DNA of 64,000 bases from Chloranthus sessilifolius (Eukaryota; Streptophyta; Magnoliopsida; Chloranthales; Chloranthaceae): positions 38,628,287-38,692,286 of the forward strand of contig CM037590.1 in assembly GCA_021018995.1 (NCBI GenBank). The letters run 5' to 3'. The translations under genes were made by a program, and so were the position numbers. Shown here piece after piece: positions 10,476 through 22,890 of this stretch (the first letter of the stretch is position 1; every line of letters starts with the position of its first letter). The notes under the pieces are model-generated. The model ran no database searches and was not told the origin of the DNA. It saw nothing but the letters and a program-made list of their open reading frames with translations.

Positions 10476-12985
10476 GAATGTCACGAACCAAAATGGTGTT
10501 ACTCCCGTTTTGCCCTTACCCTCCATTTCTTTGTTTCACCTGTTTGGTCAATTGAAAGGAAACTTTCTACTCTATCTTTAAAACATTAAAATTCATCTTC
10601 AAGCATCAAAAACTCTCCAACTCTCTTGTCTGTGTAATACAAATTAGTCAAACCTCAACAGAAGCCCAAATATATATGACCTCAAAAATCAGTGAAGATA
10701 CGCTTTTCATTTTTACCTTTCACAAATTTGACATTGGGCACGTAATACCAACTCTTTACCTTGGACATAGAATTTTATATGGAGTAGCCATGGATGTACA
10801 GTTGTCACACTCCAATTTTTATAGAAACCAGCAATTCTAAATGTAGTATAAGAAAGTTGTGTTCCTCTTTTCAACTGAGCATGGGGCTCGTGCCCCAAAT
10901 GGACCCTATGTGCAGCCGCCACACTTGTTTGGCCAATTCATTGTGTCCAAATGGTTAGACATTATGTGAACTTCACAGGCACCCACTGAATCTTGTTGGG
11001 CATCTATGCTAAAAAAATATTGATTGCTTTAAATCAAACGATGGAGATCCTCTTTCGCTCCAATCTTCCACACAAGGGATCTTGAGATCATGGCGCACCT
11101 ATTAGACAGTCAATTTTCGACTTCACATAGCATGTATCCCAAAAATGTAGCCTCAAAGTCACGTTTGAGCGTGATGTGTGCCATATGAGTTTAGGGCACC
11201 TTTTGTGTTATTTACCATGTGTAATCGGAAATTGACCCTCTGATAACTGAGCCATGAACAAAAGATTCCTCGTGTGGAAGATTGGAGCGAAAAACTATCT
11301 TCATCATCAGATTTGAAATAATCAATGATTTTTAGCGTAGGTGCCTAACAAGATTCGGTGGGTGCCTTTAATGCTACCGGGACTTCACTTAGCCTGAAAA
11401 ACATAACCATCGGTTGATCAATATCTAATAGGAAGTATGAACAATTGTCTATATTAGATAGCCCAGATCAAATGGTTAGAATCCTCAAATGGATACCAAT
11501 TTTAGGCTAACATTGAGTCACATGATGATTTGCCACTTGGATTGGTCAAGGATGTGTGCTGCTTGAGGTTATTTTATATATTCAGGTAGGTGTCCTCATT
11601 ACACTTCTCTTTTTTTCCTTTTTTTTTTTTTTGGCCTTGCCAACAAGTCCATAAGGGTAACACTACGTGAAAAAGTAAACAAAATCACTGCCTTAAACAG
11701 TGATTTTTTTCAAAAATCATTGTATTTGACAATTATTTTTTTTCAAAAAACCACTGCCCTAATTAGTTGTGAAAAAAATAGTGATTTTTTTTTACTACTA
11801 TATACAGCAGTGGTTTATGAACTTCAACAACGACTGCTCTTAAAAGTCATAGAAAAAACACCACTGCTTTTGGCAGTGATTTTTTTAAAAAAAATTACGT
11901 CGACGATTTTTTATGCAATTTTTTTTAAATCAATATTTTTTATGTTTTTTTTAATGCAATTTTTTTAATGATTTTTTTTAATGCTTTTTTTTAATGCTTT
12001 TTTTTTAATATATATATATATATATATATACATATATTTATTTATTATTTTAAAAAAATTATATAAAAAAAAAATTATTGATCTCATATTTCAACACATT
12101 CATTCAACTCAAATACAAATCATTCAATGTCATTAATAAAAAAAAAAAATAGATGCCCAATTCTTTTAGTCAAACAAAAGGTTGCATCTCAACCTATGAT
12201 CCAACCTTTCAAATAAGCCAAAAATTTTAAATTCTTAATGCCCAATCCTTTCATTCAACCAAAAAGAAGTAGAAAACAAAGAGAGTTAACAATCTAAGGA
12301 CCTCATAACCCATTTTCGAAATAAAAGAAAAATAAATAAATTTGCTTCGCCTCTCCTGCCAAGTGTCCCCATCCCCTAGTGCTCCGTTTGAAGTGAGTTT
12401 GAAATCAGAAATCTTCTCCAAAAATTAAAAGGAGAACATTATTAAAATCTAGGTCATAGTGCATTAACTTATGCAATTCATTTTCCTAAAATCTGAAAAA
12501 TATAAGTGACAAACTGTGCTAGTAGGAACCTAACCTACTGCTAGGTCCTAGCCATTGAGCCAACCCCAATCAAATCAACTAATCAGTGCATATAACTTCT
12601 TAGGAGTTGACTTTTGGTTCGAAAATGAATGCATAAATCATTAATTTTTATCAGTAGGATATATTTCAAAGAAGTGACCCAAGGTTGTGGTTATATATGA
12701 AGCTCCGGGATGTGCATATGAGGGCAGCCGATTCAGCTGCTCTCAGGCCAATTGGTGCCACGAGCTTATTCACAAGATCAATTGTTGATTGCAAAAAAAA
12801 GAAGCTATTTTTACCTTGTTAATTTTGTGGTCAAAGGTTAAAATTTTCAATGGCAAAATTAAGAAATTTTGCTCATTGCTGAGGTAATGATCTAGATTCC
12901 CCACATATAAACACACAAGAGAAAAAAATAATGCGTGAATGATTAAATTCCTGCAACAAGAATGGAATTAACTTCAAATAATTGA
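10476..12985. other. Non-genic stretch with MITE remnants and AT-rich tracts
   Basis: It holds the inverted-repeat element at 10977-11367, a CACTA-like end near 11661 (CACTACGTGAAAAAGT, followed by CACTGCC/CAGTG motif iterations to about 11890), poly-T/TAATGC iterations and an (AT)n run at about 12008-12031. The frame at 11720-11968 is made of these T runs. No gene is supported. Confidence 0.5.
10977..11367. mobile_element. Inverted-repeat element with arms of about 110 bp
   Basis: The ends AGGCACCCACTGAATCTTGT and, inverted, AGGCACCCACCGAATCTTGT open arms that continue through GCTAAAAA, TTGATT, TTCAAAT/TAAATC and TTTCGCTCCAATCTTCCACAC. No convincing target duplication is visible at the edges. 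Related arm sequence occurs in the element at 52487-52793. Confidence 0.72.
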
Positions 12986-13009
12986 GAAAATAGAGATATC
13001 TGATCCCAT

Positions 13010-13106
13010 ACCTGTGCCCTTAACTTTCTGATTTGAGATTATACCTGTGCCCTTAACTTTCTAATTTGAGATTCTTGAGTAGCTTGCTTCTTGGAAAGCT
13101 CTTCAC
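13010..13106 (-). pseudogene. Golgin (GC5/TMF-type) exon fragment
   Basis: Read on the minus strand, 13106-13045 encodes EELSKKQATQESQIRKLRAQ between an acceptor (TGTAG) and a donor (CAG|GTATAATC). This closely resembles the coiled-coil stretch of plant golgin candidate 5 (TMF homologue), whose family sequence I recall as EELSKKQAAQEAQIRKLRAQ. Its 3' 33 bp is tandemly duplicated (13010-13042 and 13043-13075). I see no neighbouring golgin exons, so this is an isolated exon, probably a captured fragment rather than part of a live gene. Confidence 0.6.
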
Positions 13107-14540
13107 CTACACGAAAAACACATATTAAAACACCAAAATATAGCAGCTAGACCTACATGTTAGAACATAAGAATATAATAGAATGGCCTTATAAAATCTG
13201 GAGAAGTCTTATCTTACTTTAGAATTATCAGCAGGTCCCTATACTTCATTGGATGAGCAAACTACAATGGAAACTAAAAGCTACAGTTGAATAGAGGACC
13301 ATTGAGTCAATGATGGTATTAAAGTTTTCACCATATCTGACAAAAAAATGTTTGTTAAGCAGTTCCATGATGGTCTCCAGTGGCCAAAATTAGAATTCAG
13401 AGTGCATGCTATAGGGTACCTCTGTTCGCAGAATTCAGAGTGCATGCTATGGTGTAAGATCATTTAAACACCAATTTGTTGTTTAAATGACGATCAGGAG
13501 AGTCGGTCCCTTTATTTTTTGAAGGTAATAATTCTTATTGATGAACTTCCCTTGTCAGTTCTGAGGTTTAGCCCGTACTTCGGAGGAGCACCTGAGAGAG
13601 TTGTCCTCCTGATTTCTTCTAGTGGCACAGAGTGTTGATGCTCATATATCCTATGATGATGAACTTGTGTTGCCTTAATCCAACTAGTGGGCGGCTGCAG
13701 GGAATGATTTATATCTTTTACTTCGTTTGTAAAAGCAATACACACACGTATTTAAAAAGGTGTCTTTAATTTGTAGCCCACAGGTCTGTCAATGTTCCCA
13801 TTCGCAGGCTACATCTGAAGCTTTGTGAGCTGCAAATAAAACCACCCTTACAGTATAAGCAGAGGGTTTGAGAAAATATGGTTGTTTTGACTCTCTTGGT
13901 ATATGTTGGATTTCATGTAATTAGTAGAAAAAATAAATAAGATAAAATCTTTATGGAGTCCCAATGGTTGCAGGCATTCATTTTCTCATTAAAGCTTGGA
14001 CAGATATCCCAAGCATGGAAAAAGCCTTTTGTCATAGTCTGGACGTCTTGACTTAGACCTTTAATTTTGTCTTAAGACCCATTTGCCGAAGAGATTAGAC
14101 CAAACATAGGCCCAAAAATTCTTAATGGATGTTCTCTTCTAAAATGCTACCCGGGTCAAATGGTTTGATAATATTTGCATCACATCTATTGAGTTATGTG
14201 CTTCAAAGAAGTGGGTCCTGTTATGTGAAATATGGAAACACTGATTGTATCAATGGTTGAAGTTGAAGTAAATCAGAGACGAGAGAAGTGAAACACAAGT
14301 ATATTTTGGTAAATTGTTCATGTAGACACCTTTTCATATGCATTGAAAGAACTTGGAAGGCCATTGAATTTGGAGCTAGCTTCTTCTGCTCATGAAGGAC
14401 TATTGGAACTTGAAATGTGTAAGACAATGTAGCTCGCTTGGATATCCTCTTTCAATTCAGCTGTCAACATTAATATGCTAGTTGCTTCATTTAGCCTTGT
14501 GTAGCGTTCAAGGGTTCACATGGTTTTAAAATTTCAGATC
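13107..14540. other. Non-genic stretch
   Basis: A direct repeat of about 20 bp (GAATTCAGAGTGCATGCTAT at 13393 and 13434) is the only structure that stands out. The minus-strand frames at 13281-13463, 13512-13745 and 14221-14427 have no recognisable domain. Nothing else is supported. Confidence 0.4.
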
Positions 14541-15080
14541 TAATTTTCTTTTTTGTTTTTTAATCAATAAAAGGAAATTGCATTAAAGGATAAGAGAAAT
14601 ACAAACCAATTGCGGCAACGAGAAGCTGGAGCAAGAAAGTAACAAAAGTAGGCAAAAGAATAGAAAAAGACCAACCCACACCCCAACCCAAAACCCTCCG
14701 TAGGAGGCCCTCCCATCTCCGGAAGCTAAAACTAGTTCAAAAGTGAGTCTTCCCACTCATCAATTAGCTCCTGGCCATCCCTGCCAGTTTCATTTTTATG
14801 AAGAGTCACCCAACTAATATCCCCTTCTCGAGCCATTTTCATAATCATGACATTGGCTTTTTAACCCTTCAGAAAATTTGATCGTTTCTTTCTCACCAAA
14901 TTGCCCATAAGAGCAAACAATGGAACTTTCCCATTAAAACTTGCACTGTCCCAAGCTACCATCAACTGACGACATGAACCCAGGAAAACCTAACTGATAT
15001 CAAAAGTCCTCAACAATATACCCAAAGGTTTCTAGCCATTAGCCACTGTAGAAAGAGACGACTAGCTGACTCCTCCCACA
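14540..15080 (-). mobile_element. LINE 3' end remnant
   Basis: Read on the minus strand, a decayed coding tail (FNGKVPLFALMGN, then WVTLHKNETGRDG, then LIDEWEDSLLN before a stop) precedes a pyrimidine-rich trailer that ends in TTGATTAAAAAAC and an A-rich run at about 14540-14565. This layout resembles the 3' end of plant LINEs. The reverse-transcriptase core is missing, so the copy is 5'-truncated. The assignment is moderate because no diagnostic motif remains. Confidence 0.45.
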
Positions 15081-15477
15081 AACACATCACCCCGCAAATT
15101 TCAAGTTGATTTGGCGAGGTTGACATGTTAAAAAATTGAAATGATCTAACTTAGGCAAAGTTAGCCAAGGATCACATGAAACAAGATGTTTAAAATAGAG
15201 TATGGTTGACTAAAATATCTAAAATAGTAAGGAATGCTAGCTTCAATTAATACAAATAATAAATTGGAGGAAAGGAGACAAATATCAATCACCTGATTAT
15301 AGGTTTGGACCCTAAAACAGAGTAATTTCTAAAATAAAATATCAATCACCTGCTTCAATTAACAAAAATTATTTCTAAAATAGAATTTGGACCCTAAAAC
15401 AGAATTCTATTTTGCAATAATAATAATAAGAAGTCTTAGATATTACAAAAATAGATATAAAGACCGAAGTTGTACCT

Positions 15478-15638
15478 TCACTCTTCAGTACTGAATATGA
15501 TACAATTTCCCGATGTTAAGGTTGCAACAGTACCAGGTTTGAGCTTCCTTTCATCAATAAATGTTACGTTTGTGTTGTCCAAGTCAGTGACGAGAAGAGT
15601 TCCTTTTGCTCAAGCCGCGCATGCATACCAGACATTGT
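15478..15638 (-). pseudogene. FHA-domain protein pseudogene fragment
   Basis: The minus strand reads MSGMHARLEQKE, then, after a one-base frame change near 15601-15605, GTLLVTDLDNTNVTFIDERK and LKPGTVATLTSGNCIIF, ending at TGA 15480-15478. The pattern (SxxHARLE, then LLVTDLDxTNxTFIDxxxL, then PGxxxxLxxGxxIxF) is the second half of a forkhead-associated domain, closest in my memory to plastid SMAD/FHA-domain proteins of plants. FHA domains bind phosphothreonine. The usual STNGT is altered to NTNVT, the frame is broken, and the last strands are missing. Confidence 0.68.
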
Positions 15639-16006
15639 ATTAAGTTTAAACGGACAACAAAATGCTAAATTTGAGTGATATCATTGAGGCCCAACCTACA
15701 AAAATTCAAAATTCTGGCTAACTTGAGTGATATCATCGAGACCCAATCCTAAAGAATTCAAAATCGTAGCTAAAATCCCTGCACTCCCATGGTGACACAA
15801 ACATCAAGATCTTTCTTTCAAATTGAAGTTCTATCTTACATGATGAATCCAATAAATAAAGCCTCTGTTTACATTCTCATCAAAAAGCACATCCGTTTTT
15901 TTTTTTTTTTTGGATAATTAGAACATCCGTGGTTATACAGACTATATACACCAGAAATGCAAGAAGGGTTTAGTAACAATTGCCCGTTTAGGTTAAGAAG
16001 ACTGAC

Positions 16007-16167
16007 CTTTTTATTGACAGATAGCGCTGCATGAACAAAGTCACTTCCATAAACAGATGTGCTCACAGCATCCTTTATTTTTCTTGATGCAACCTCAGAT
16101 TTACAAAGTGAGGAAATGTAGTCTACAGACCCAAGTGATAACTTTAACAGCTCACTGCCTTCAGTTC
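16007..16167 (-). pseudogene. Isolated exon of an unrecognised gene
   Basis: On the minus strand, 16167-16007 is an open exon of 161 bp (2 + 53 codons). It has an acceptor preceded by a T-rich run (TTTTTTTATGGTCAG) and a possible donor GTCAGT. It encodes SELLKLSLGSVDYISSLCK, then SEVASRKIKDAVSTSVYGSD and FVHAALSVNKK. The composition is protein-like and the frame is clean, but I do not recognise the family. It lies on the same strand as the FHA and golgin fragments. It could be a live exon of an unseen gene, though I found no convincing partner exons. Confidence 0.4.
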
Positions 16168-16169
16168 CT

Positions 16170-17185
16170 GACCATAAAAAAATAAAACTAAAATTAAGTC
16201 ATGCAACTATAAATCAAAGTAATATGGAGTGAAATAAATATTTATTTCAGGAATATAATGCTCCAAGTGGTAAATATAATTTGATCATTTTTCAAGGTTT
16301 AATTCCCAGCATCCCAAAATTAACGCCTTCTAACAATTTGTCTACATGTGCAAAGAAAGAAAGGTGTTTACAACTAAATTATTCATAGAGCGAAAAGGAG
16401 TTTATACAACATGAATTTTTTTTTAAAATGAAGAAAGTCTGGTACTTAACAACAAAGGCTAGTGAGAAATGATTGCGATGGTGAAAGAGTAAACTACCTC
16501 GATACCGGTCAATGTTGCAAAAAGACCTCTACTGGGAAGAGACTCAAAGCTTTCAACAGAGACATAAATAAAATAAAATTAGTTCCTCAGTAAAGAGAAA
16601 ATAATGATAATATCATATCACATTTTTGCAAATGGAAATAGTAGGCACTTTTATAGTGATTATGAGGCTCAAATATCATATGACGACTCTTTGTCAGGAC
16701 TTAATATGTAATACAATAAACAGTGACAAAGTAGTGAACTAATTTCTCTCCCATGACATACTTGCCCACACTCGTACACAAGCGTATGCGGCATAATCCA
16801 AAAATGAAGAGGTACTTTCTCTTCCTCAACTATTTTTTTAAAAATATAAATTGTTCCATTACCAGATCCCAGAGAGATTTAGAAGGATTTCTTCTAACAC
16901 AAGACCAAGGTACCTATAGCGTAACCTACTCAAATTTACTCACTCTGCCAAATGTCTAAATAAACCCTCCCCTCCCCCCCTCCACCCCTACGCCTACCGC
17001 TGTTCTATAAAAAATGATCCTAAGACTCAAAACTGCCTCATACCATCTTAGGATGCAGTTTAAAGTTTCAGGATATTGAAGTCTCATTTCAAACCTAAAT
17101 ATATTTTTTACTTTTGATATCTATGCTGGACTCGAACCTGTGACCATGAGGTTGTAATATTGTTAACCTTCCATAGTGCTACAGT
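16170..17185. other. Non-genic stretch before the LTR retrotransposon
   Basis: AT-rich. A tRNA-like B-box on the minus strand near 17125-17140 (GGTTCGAGTCC) beside a T-rich run suggests a SINE relic. No frame is credible; the one at 16753-16959 has no motif. Confidence 0.4.
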
Positions 17186-17190
17186 CCTAA

Positions 17191-18673
17191 TGATCTGTGC
17201 TGAAATATTATCATATTTTACACTCTAATATCAACATTTGGCTATCCGATGAAGGCTATTTGATGGTTGTTGTGCAGTTTTAGTAGTTTTAGGTGTTCGT
17301 CACCGTTGGATCTGTTTGGAGTATAATTGAGCAAAATTAAGGGCTACATTGGAGCATTGGACTATGGAGCCAATGAAAGCACATAAATCCGTAGAAGAAC
17401 CGAGTGATCCAGCCATTACTAAGAGAATTAAATATGTCACATGTCAAAGTCAATCGATTGATTTTGAAAAATCAATTGATTGAGGTTATGACAACTATTA
17501 TGCCGCCCAAAATCTAAAATTAAAATCAATCAATTGAATTCAATAAATCAATTGATTGAGTTGGATGACAACTATTTCCCTCTCAAATTCAAATTTAAAT
17601 TCAAATTGATTGATTTTCTAGAATCAATTTATTTATTTCAAATTCAAATGACTCCGTCAAAATTCAGATTTTGAATTCAATCGATTGACTTATATATGAA
17701 AACTCTTCCATCCGAGTTTTCTTTTAAGAGCCTCTTTAGGGATTGCTCTTTTTTATCCTCTTTTGGGGTCCCTTTTTGGGCCTATTTTTTTTTAGGTTTT
17801 CTCCTTAGTTTTTCAGTTTTAGTTTTAACTTTTGATAATTAGTTTGTAATGAGAAACCAAAGCTTTTGTAAGGTTTTGGATCTTTTCCTAAAATATTTGA
17901 GTATTTGATAAATTAAAGAATGTGTTTTATGATTTCGGATTTGTGCCTTGCGTATGGATCAAGGATGAGTGGTTAAACCCCTCGTTCAAGGAGGAAGTGA
18001 CCCCTAGATGAGTAACTGATTTACTGTCATTCCTATAATTTTTTATTATAATCATTGAATCATTCGGCTAGTAGTGTATGCTTAATATATGATCATCGAA
18101 TGCTCATTATAGTCGTTGATCTTGGTTATCAACGACCATAAAAGGATACATTCCACCTAGATCTGATCTTGTAGACTGATTTAGGATATCGCATGATTGA
18201 TTCTTAATGCTGTGATTTTGAATATGAGATATGCTATGCCTTTCGTATGATTCATGTCGTAGTTGAATGAGTCATAGTGTTTGGATAGAGTATGTCGGAT
18301 CAATAATCACACTCTTTACGATTCATTTTTTCTTTTAGTTAAATAATGGTATATTGGTTTGATATGAAATTGTGTGATTGATTGTAGAAAAATTACGAAT
18401 CTTGAGTTAGCGGACTCCTTGACCATTTTTTCATTGTTATTTGGTTAATCACTATTTTTCTTGCATAAGCTTTATTTAAATCTTTTTATTTGTGTTTGTG
18501 TAATTATTAATTTTTATCATAGCAAAGATTTTGCCTTTGGCACTTTCATATGTTCACTTTGTACTCTTTAGAATTAACGAAATAGCGCGCTTCCCTGTAG
18601 ATTCGACACTCTTGATTTCACCGTGCTTCGATAAATCTTGTGCACTTGCCAGGGTATAATTTAAAATCGATCA
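17191..18673 (+). repeat. 5' LTR
   Basis: 1483 bp, TGATCT at the left and GATCA at the right. From about 17450 to 17690 it carries repeated CAATCGATTGA or CAATTGATTGA palindromes. TATATGAA near 17692 and a pyrimidine-rich stretch after it could be the promoter and start region. Compared with the 3' LTR it lacks a segment of about 40 bp near 17710. Confidence 0.87.
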
Positions 18674-18779
18674 AGTTTTTGACGTTGCTGCCCGAAAAGC
18701 ATCGAAATTTTATTAATTTTTATGAGTGTTTAGTTTATTTATTTATTTATTTAAATCTTTTAGGAGTTTTTTTTTAGAT

Positions 18780-19620
18780 TTGTAGGAGTTTTTTTTTAGA
18801 TTTTGAATTTTGAATTTTGAATTTTGAAATTTTAAAATTTTGAAATTTGAAATTTTTTTTAAATTTTAATTTTTGAAATTTGAATTTTAAAATTTTGAAT
18901 TTTGATTTTAAATTTTTAATTTGAAATTGAAATTGAAATTTGAATTTGAATTTTGAAATTTGAAATTTTGAATTTCGAATTTCGAAATTCGAATTTTGAA
19001 TTTGAAATTTAAATTTAAATTTCGAAATTTAAAAATTTTAAATTTTAAATTTTAATTTTGGTTTTGAATTGGTAGGATTTTATTTTCTTTCCTTCTTTTC
19101 TTGTGTAGTATTTGTAGGATTTTCTTTTCTTCCTTTTTTTTCTTTTTTAGAATCTGTAGAATTTTCTTTTAGTTTATTGCCTTTTAGGATTTGTAGGATT
19201 GGTAAGATTTCCTTTTCTTTCCTTTCTTTTCTTATATAGGATTTATTTTTTTAGGAATTGTAGGATTTTGTAGGATTTCTTTTAGATTTTGAAAATTTGA
19301 AATTTTGAAATTTGAATTTTAAATTTTAAATTTTAAATTTTAAATTTGAATTTGAATTTTAAATTTTGAATTTTAAAATTTGAATTTGAATTTGAAATTC
19401 GAATTCTGAATTTTGAATTTTGAATTTTGAATTTAATTTTTGAATTATATTTTGAATTTGAATTTTAAAATTTAAATTTGAATTTGAAATTCAAAGTTTG
19501 AATTTTAAACATTGAATTTTGAATTTTAAATTTTAAATTTGAATTTAAAATTTGAATTTGAAGCTTTGAATTTGAATTTGGCATTTAAAATTTGATTTTG
19601 AATTTTGAATTTTTAGGATA
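18780..19620 (+). repeat. Low-complexity GAATTTT/AAATTT tract
   Basis: About 840 bp made of variants of GAATTTT, GAAATTT and AAATTTT, interrupted near 19070-19280 by TTTTAGGATTTGTAGGATT-type units and TTTCTTTTC runs. It lies in the untranslated leader of the retrotransposon, between the primer-binding site and gag. Confidence 0.85.
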
Positions 19621-19904
19621 TGTAGTAGGTTTTTTTTTAGTTTATTGCCTTTTAGTTATTTTTTTTATTAGTAATTTTTCAATTATAGTTTACTTGTTGC
19701 CAGATTTAGAGCTCGAGGTCCGAGTCTACCAAAGCTTCGAAGGGAGCGCTCGCAAGAAGTCAAGGTACGTACCTTTGTTTCTAAATTTAGTTAGGTTTTT
19801 GTAATTATAGTTTTATTTTTTAATTTTTGATTATGTGATAAGGAGTTTCCTACAAATTTGATGCCCCCATCTATTAATGAATTTAATTATGAGATTCTAT
19901 ACCA

Positions 19905-20613
19905 AAAATGAAAATAATATGAGGGGAATGATCTTAATTGGTGGGAACCAAATCAGGGTTGTGAATTACATCAACCTTATATGCAAACTTTTTCAAACCA
20001 ACCTTAGTTTGACCCATAATATTCTTAATCCTCATGGGATGAATATGAGGAGAATAATCCTAATTGGTGGGAACTAAGTCAGGGTTGTGAATTAAATCAG
20101 CTTAATACGTCAAGTTTCTCAGACCAACCCTAATTTGACCCACAACATTCACAATCCTCATGGGATGAATACGGGGATAATAATCCTAATTGGTGGGAAC
20201 CAAATCAAGGTTGTGAATTAAATCAACTTTATATGCCAAGTTTCTCAGACCAACCTCAGTTTGACCCACAATACTCACAATCCTCATGGAGTCCCGATTT
20301 CGAAGACCGGATCTTAACTATGTGTTCTGATTTTCAAGATCAAATATTAAAAAAAGTCCAATCCCAAATGGACCAGTGGTTCACTGCCATGACTAAGAAA
20401 GCAGATACCTTGCCTAGCCAACTTATAAGTTTTCTGCAAGACCAAAAGTTTGAAGGAGAAACTACCCCCACCCATGAGCCTGAGGTTAAGACCGTGACTC
20501 TTAGGGGCGAACATGAGGTAGATTTCAAGGAAGATATAGTTGGCCTACATAAGATTGAAACACCGAAAAATAGCCAATCAATTTGTGTTACTCCTCTAAT
20601 ACCAAAAGAATAA
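19905..20613 (+). pseudogene. gag-like remnant with 126-bp tandem repeats
   Basis: About three tandem units of 126 bp (42 codons; 19905 to about 20290) encode a W-D-E-Y, N-P-N-W-W, then C-E-L-N-Q and F-D-P-Q-Y pattern. The last unit runs into an open frame to 20613 with an acidic, Gln-rich segment (DFQDQILKKVQSQMDQWFTA). Earlier units contain stops. Such Trp/Asn/Gln-rich repeats occur in gag-like proteins of non-autonomous plant gypsy elements. The reading is inference from position and composition; no zinc knuckle is seen. Confidence 0.55.
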
Positions 20614-22890
20614 TTACATGAGGAGGACACAAGTCCTTGTTTTACATCAACTGAGGAGTAAAGCATTACATATGAGGTGCCTTATGTGCCCAACGATCCG
20701 TTTTATAATGCTTCGACAAACCCTCAAGTCGATTATTTTTAAATAATGACTTATTCGATGCTTTCCAATTGCCAACACGAAATGAATTCGAATATGTTAT
20801 GGTTTATAAGGTGGATGAAAGTCCACCCACAAAGATCCTCAAGCCCTTAATTTATAGAAAGGGCAACCAAAACATGTCAGATGTCATTTCTCTCGTAGTT
20901 TGAGGGTGGTCCTGCTGAAGACCACAAAACAAAAACTTAACGCTTCTTAGGAGGCAACCCAAGCCCCTTGTACATTATTGATTTAGGGATTTTATTTTCT
21001 TTTTATTAGATTTAATTAGTATGGTTTTGATAGTTTAAAAAATAAAAGCAGAGTAACTTTAGCTCTGTTCTATTGTTGTTTTAATGCGTATGGTTCTGTG
21101 CAATGAAGATATAGCACCACTTAGGTTTGGAGGTGGTGTGCTCAAATGCGTGGCTCATGATCTTTATTTTTTTTTTGCGTTATACATTTAACTACATGCA
21201 CTTCAACACCATTTTTTTTTTTTTTAAATCATCCCTATTTATTTTTGGCGTAATTTTCAAATTGTAGTCACTGAAGCATGTAAAATTTTAATTTTTAAAT
21301 ATTCATGTCATGGTAAAGTTGTTGTTGTTTAAGATAATTAATTCCATTGTGAATATTTAAAGATTAGTTTGAATTTTATGCCTAGAAAAGTTTTTACACT
21401 TTTGTCATGCTTAGGTCCGAAAAGCAAAAGATTAGTTCAAATTTGAAATTCTAGGATCCTAAAAAAGACTAAATCCCCTAAGCTTTAGAATTTTTTCCTC
21501 GTTCTTGATGTGTGTTAAAATAAATTCGGAGTATCTTTGAAATTCATGTTTAATTGTTAAAATCTCATACATTTTATCTCGATTTAATTATTTCGTATAC
21601 TTTATATCATTGCGCTAGAACTCATTGTGTTTAAACTCAAGAGAAATATGCATCATTACCATCGTGAAAGGAAATGATCAAAGGCCATTCTTGGCTCGTT
21701 TGTGCCCAAAATGCCCCACCTCATATTGATTTATCTTTTTGTATCCCCTTTAGCCTTAATTGAAAATTTTTTACACTAAATATTTCTTGTTAAACTATAT
21801 TAATCATACCCCACACCAATTTAAAATATATATATATATAAAACTTCACCCTTCAATATCTGAGAAATTGAGAAAGAAGGATAAGAACAAGAGAGAAAGT
21901 AGAGAGTCATGGCAATAATACTTGCAAGGAGTATATGACAGAAAAATGTGTGAATAAAATGGGAGAGAAAAAAAAAAAATATAACTTTGTGCAAGAGGTA
22001 GAGAAATGAGAAATATGTGAAAAACATAAGGTGGTATTAAAAAGAAAAAATAAATAAATGAAAAGAAGGAGAAAAGTTGATAAAAAGAAATAGTGCAAAG
22101 TTAGAACATCAAATTATTTTATTTTTCCGATTTCTCAGAAAAATTTGATCCCTGATTTCCCTTTCTTTCTTAACCTTTACCCGAGCCCCGTTACAACCTT
22201 GAAAAAGACCTTGATCCAATCATGTGTGGTAAATGTCTTGCGGAGAGCGATAGCGCAATGTCTATGGTGCTTGATATAACGTGCTTAGGATACAAATATC
22301 TTTCACCATGAGATTTCTTTTAATTCTTTGATGCGTCATCTTTTTGATATCATGTGAGATCTCTTAATTCGTGTTGTAACTCCATCTCACATATGAGTGA
22401 AAAAGTAAATCATTCATCGAAACGATTCTGTTTTGAGTGTATACCTAAGGTGAGGATTGAGTCGGGACTTGGGATTCAAAAATTTCTTGTTTGGATTAAT
22501 CCGGCGATAGAACGAATTAAGCATTAGCACATGCACACACAACACTCTAGGCATGAATGAAAATTGGTTTAAGGATTGGAGCATTGGGTTAATTGTAATA
22601 AGCAACAATGGAATTATCATAGCATAGGTATTTGAGAATGAATATTTGCATGCTGAAATGATTATTGGTTTTGATTTTAAAGGTATATATATTATATAAA
22701 CCGATTTTTGAAAACTCTTTTATCAATGGTTTTGAAATTATTTTAGAAGTTTGTGGGTGTCTTCACTGAAAACCCTCAGGAGACACAACTCCTCCACTAA
22801 GGATCACCTAGGGGTTTAAAAGCTTATTGCATATGCTAAATGCAATCATGCTCTCTTTTCTCGAGGACTAGCAAAGTGTAGGTTTGGGGG
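20614..22890. other. Non-coding interior of the LTR element
   Basis: No pol-like frame. CGCTTCTTAGGAGGCAACCC near 20941 resembles a conserved non-coding block I associate with Athila/Tat elements. (AT)n occurs at about 21827-21840. The region up to the G-rich run at 22881-22890 shows nothing else. Confidence 0.5.

Noticed and set aside
16498-16560. Extra minus-strand exon (SFESLPSRGLFATLTGIE) upstream of the unknown exon
   Set aside because: Its donor leaves phase 0 whereas the exon at 16167 needs one base from upstream, and no proper acceptor is present.
17118-17150. Possible tRNA gene from a GGTTCGAGTCC box
   Set aside because: Only a B box can be seen; no cloverleaf stems. A SINE relic is the simpler reading. 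The same applies to 24764 and 29290.
20340-20666. 108-codon minus-strand frame
   Set aside because: Shadow of the gag-like frame on the other strand of the LTR element.
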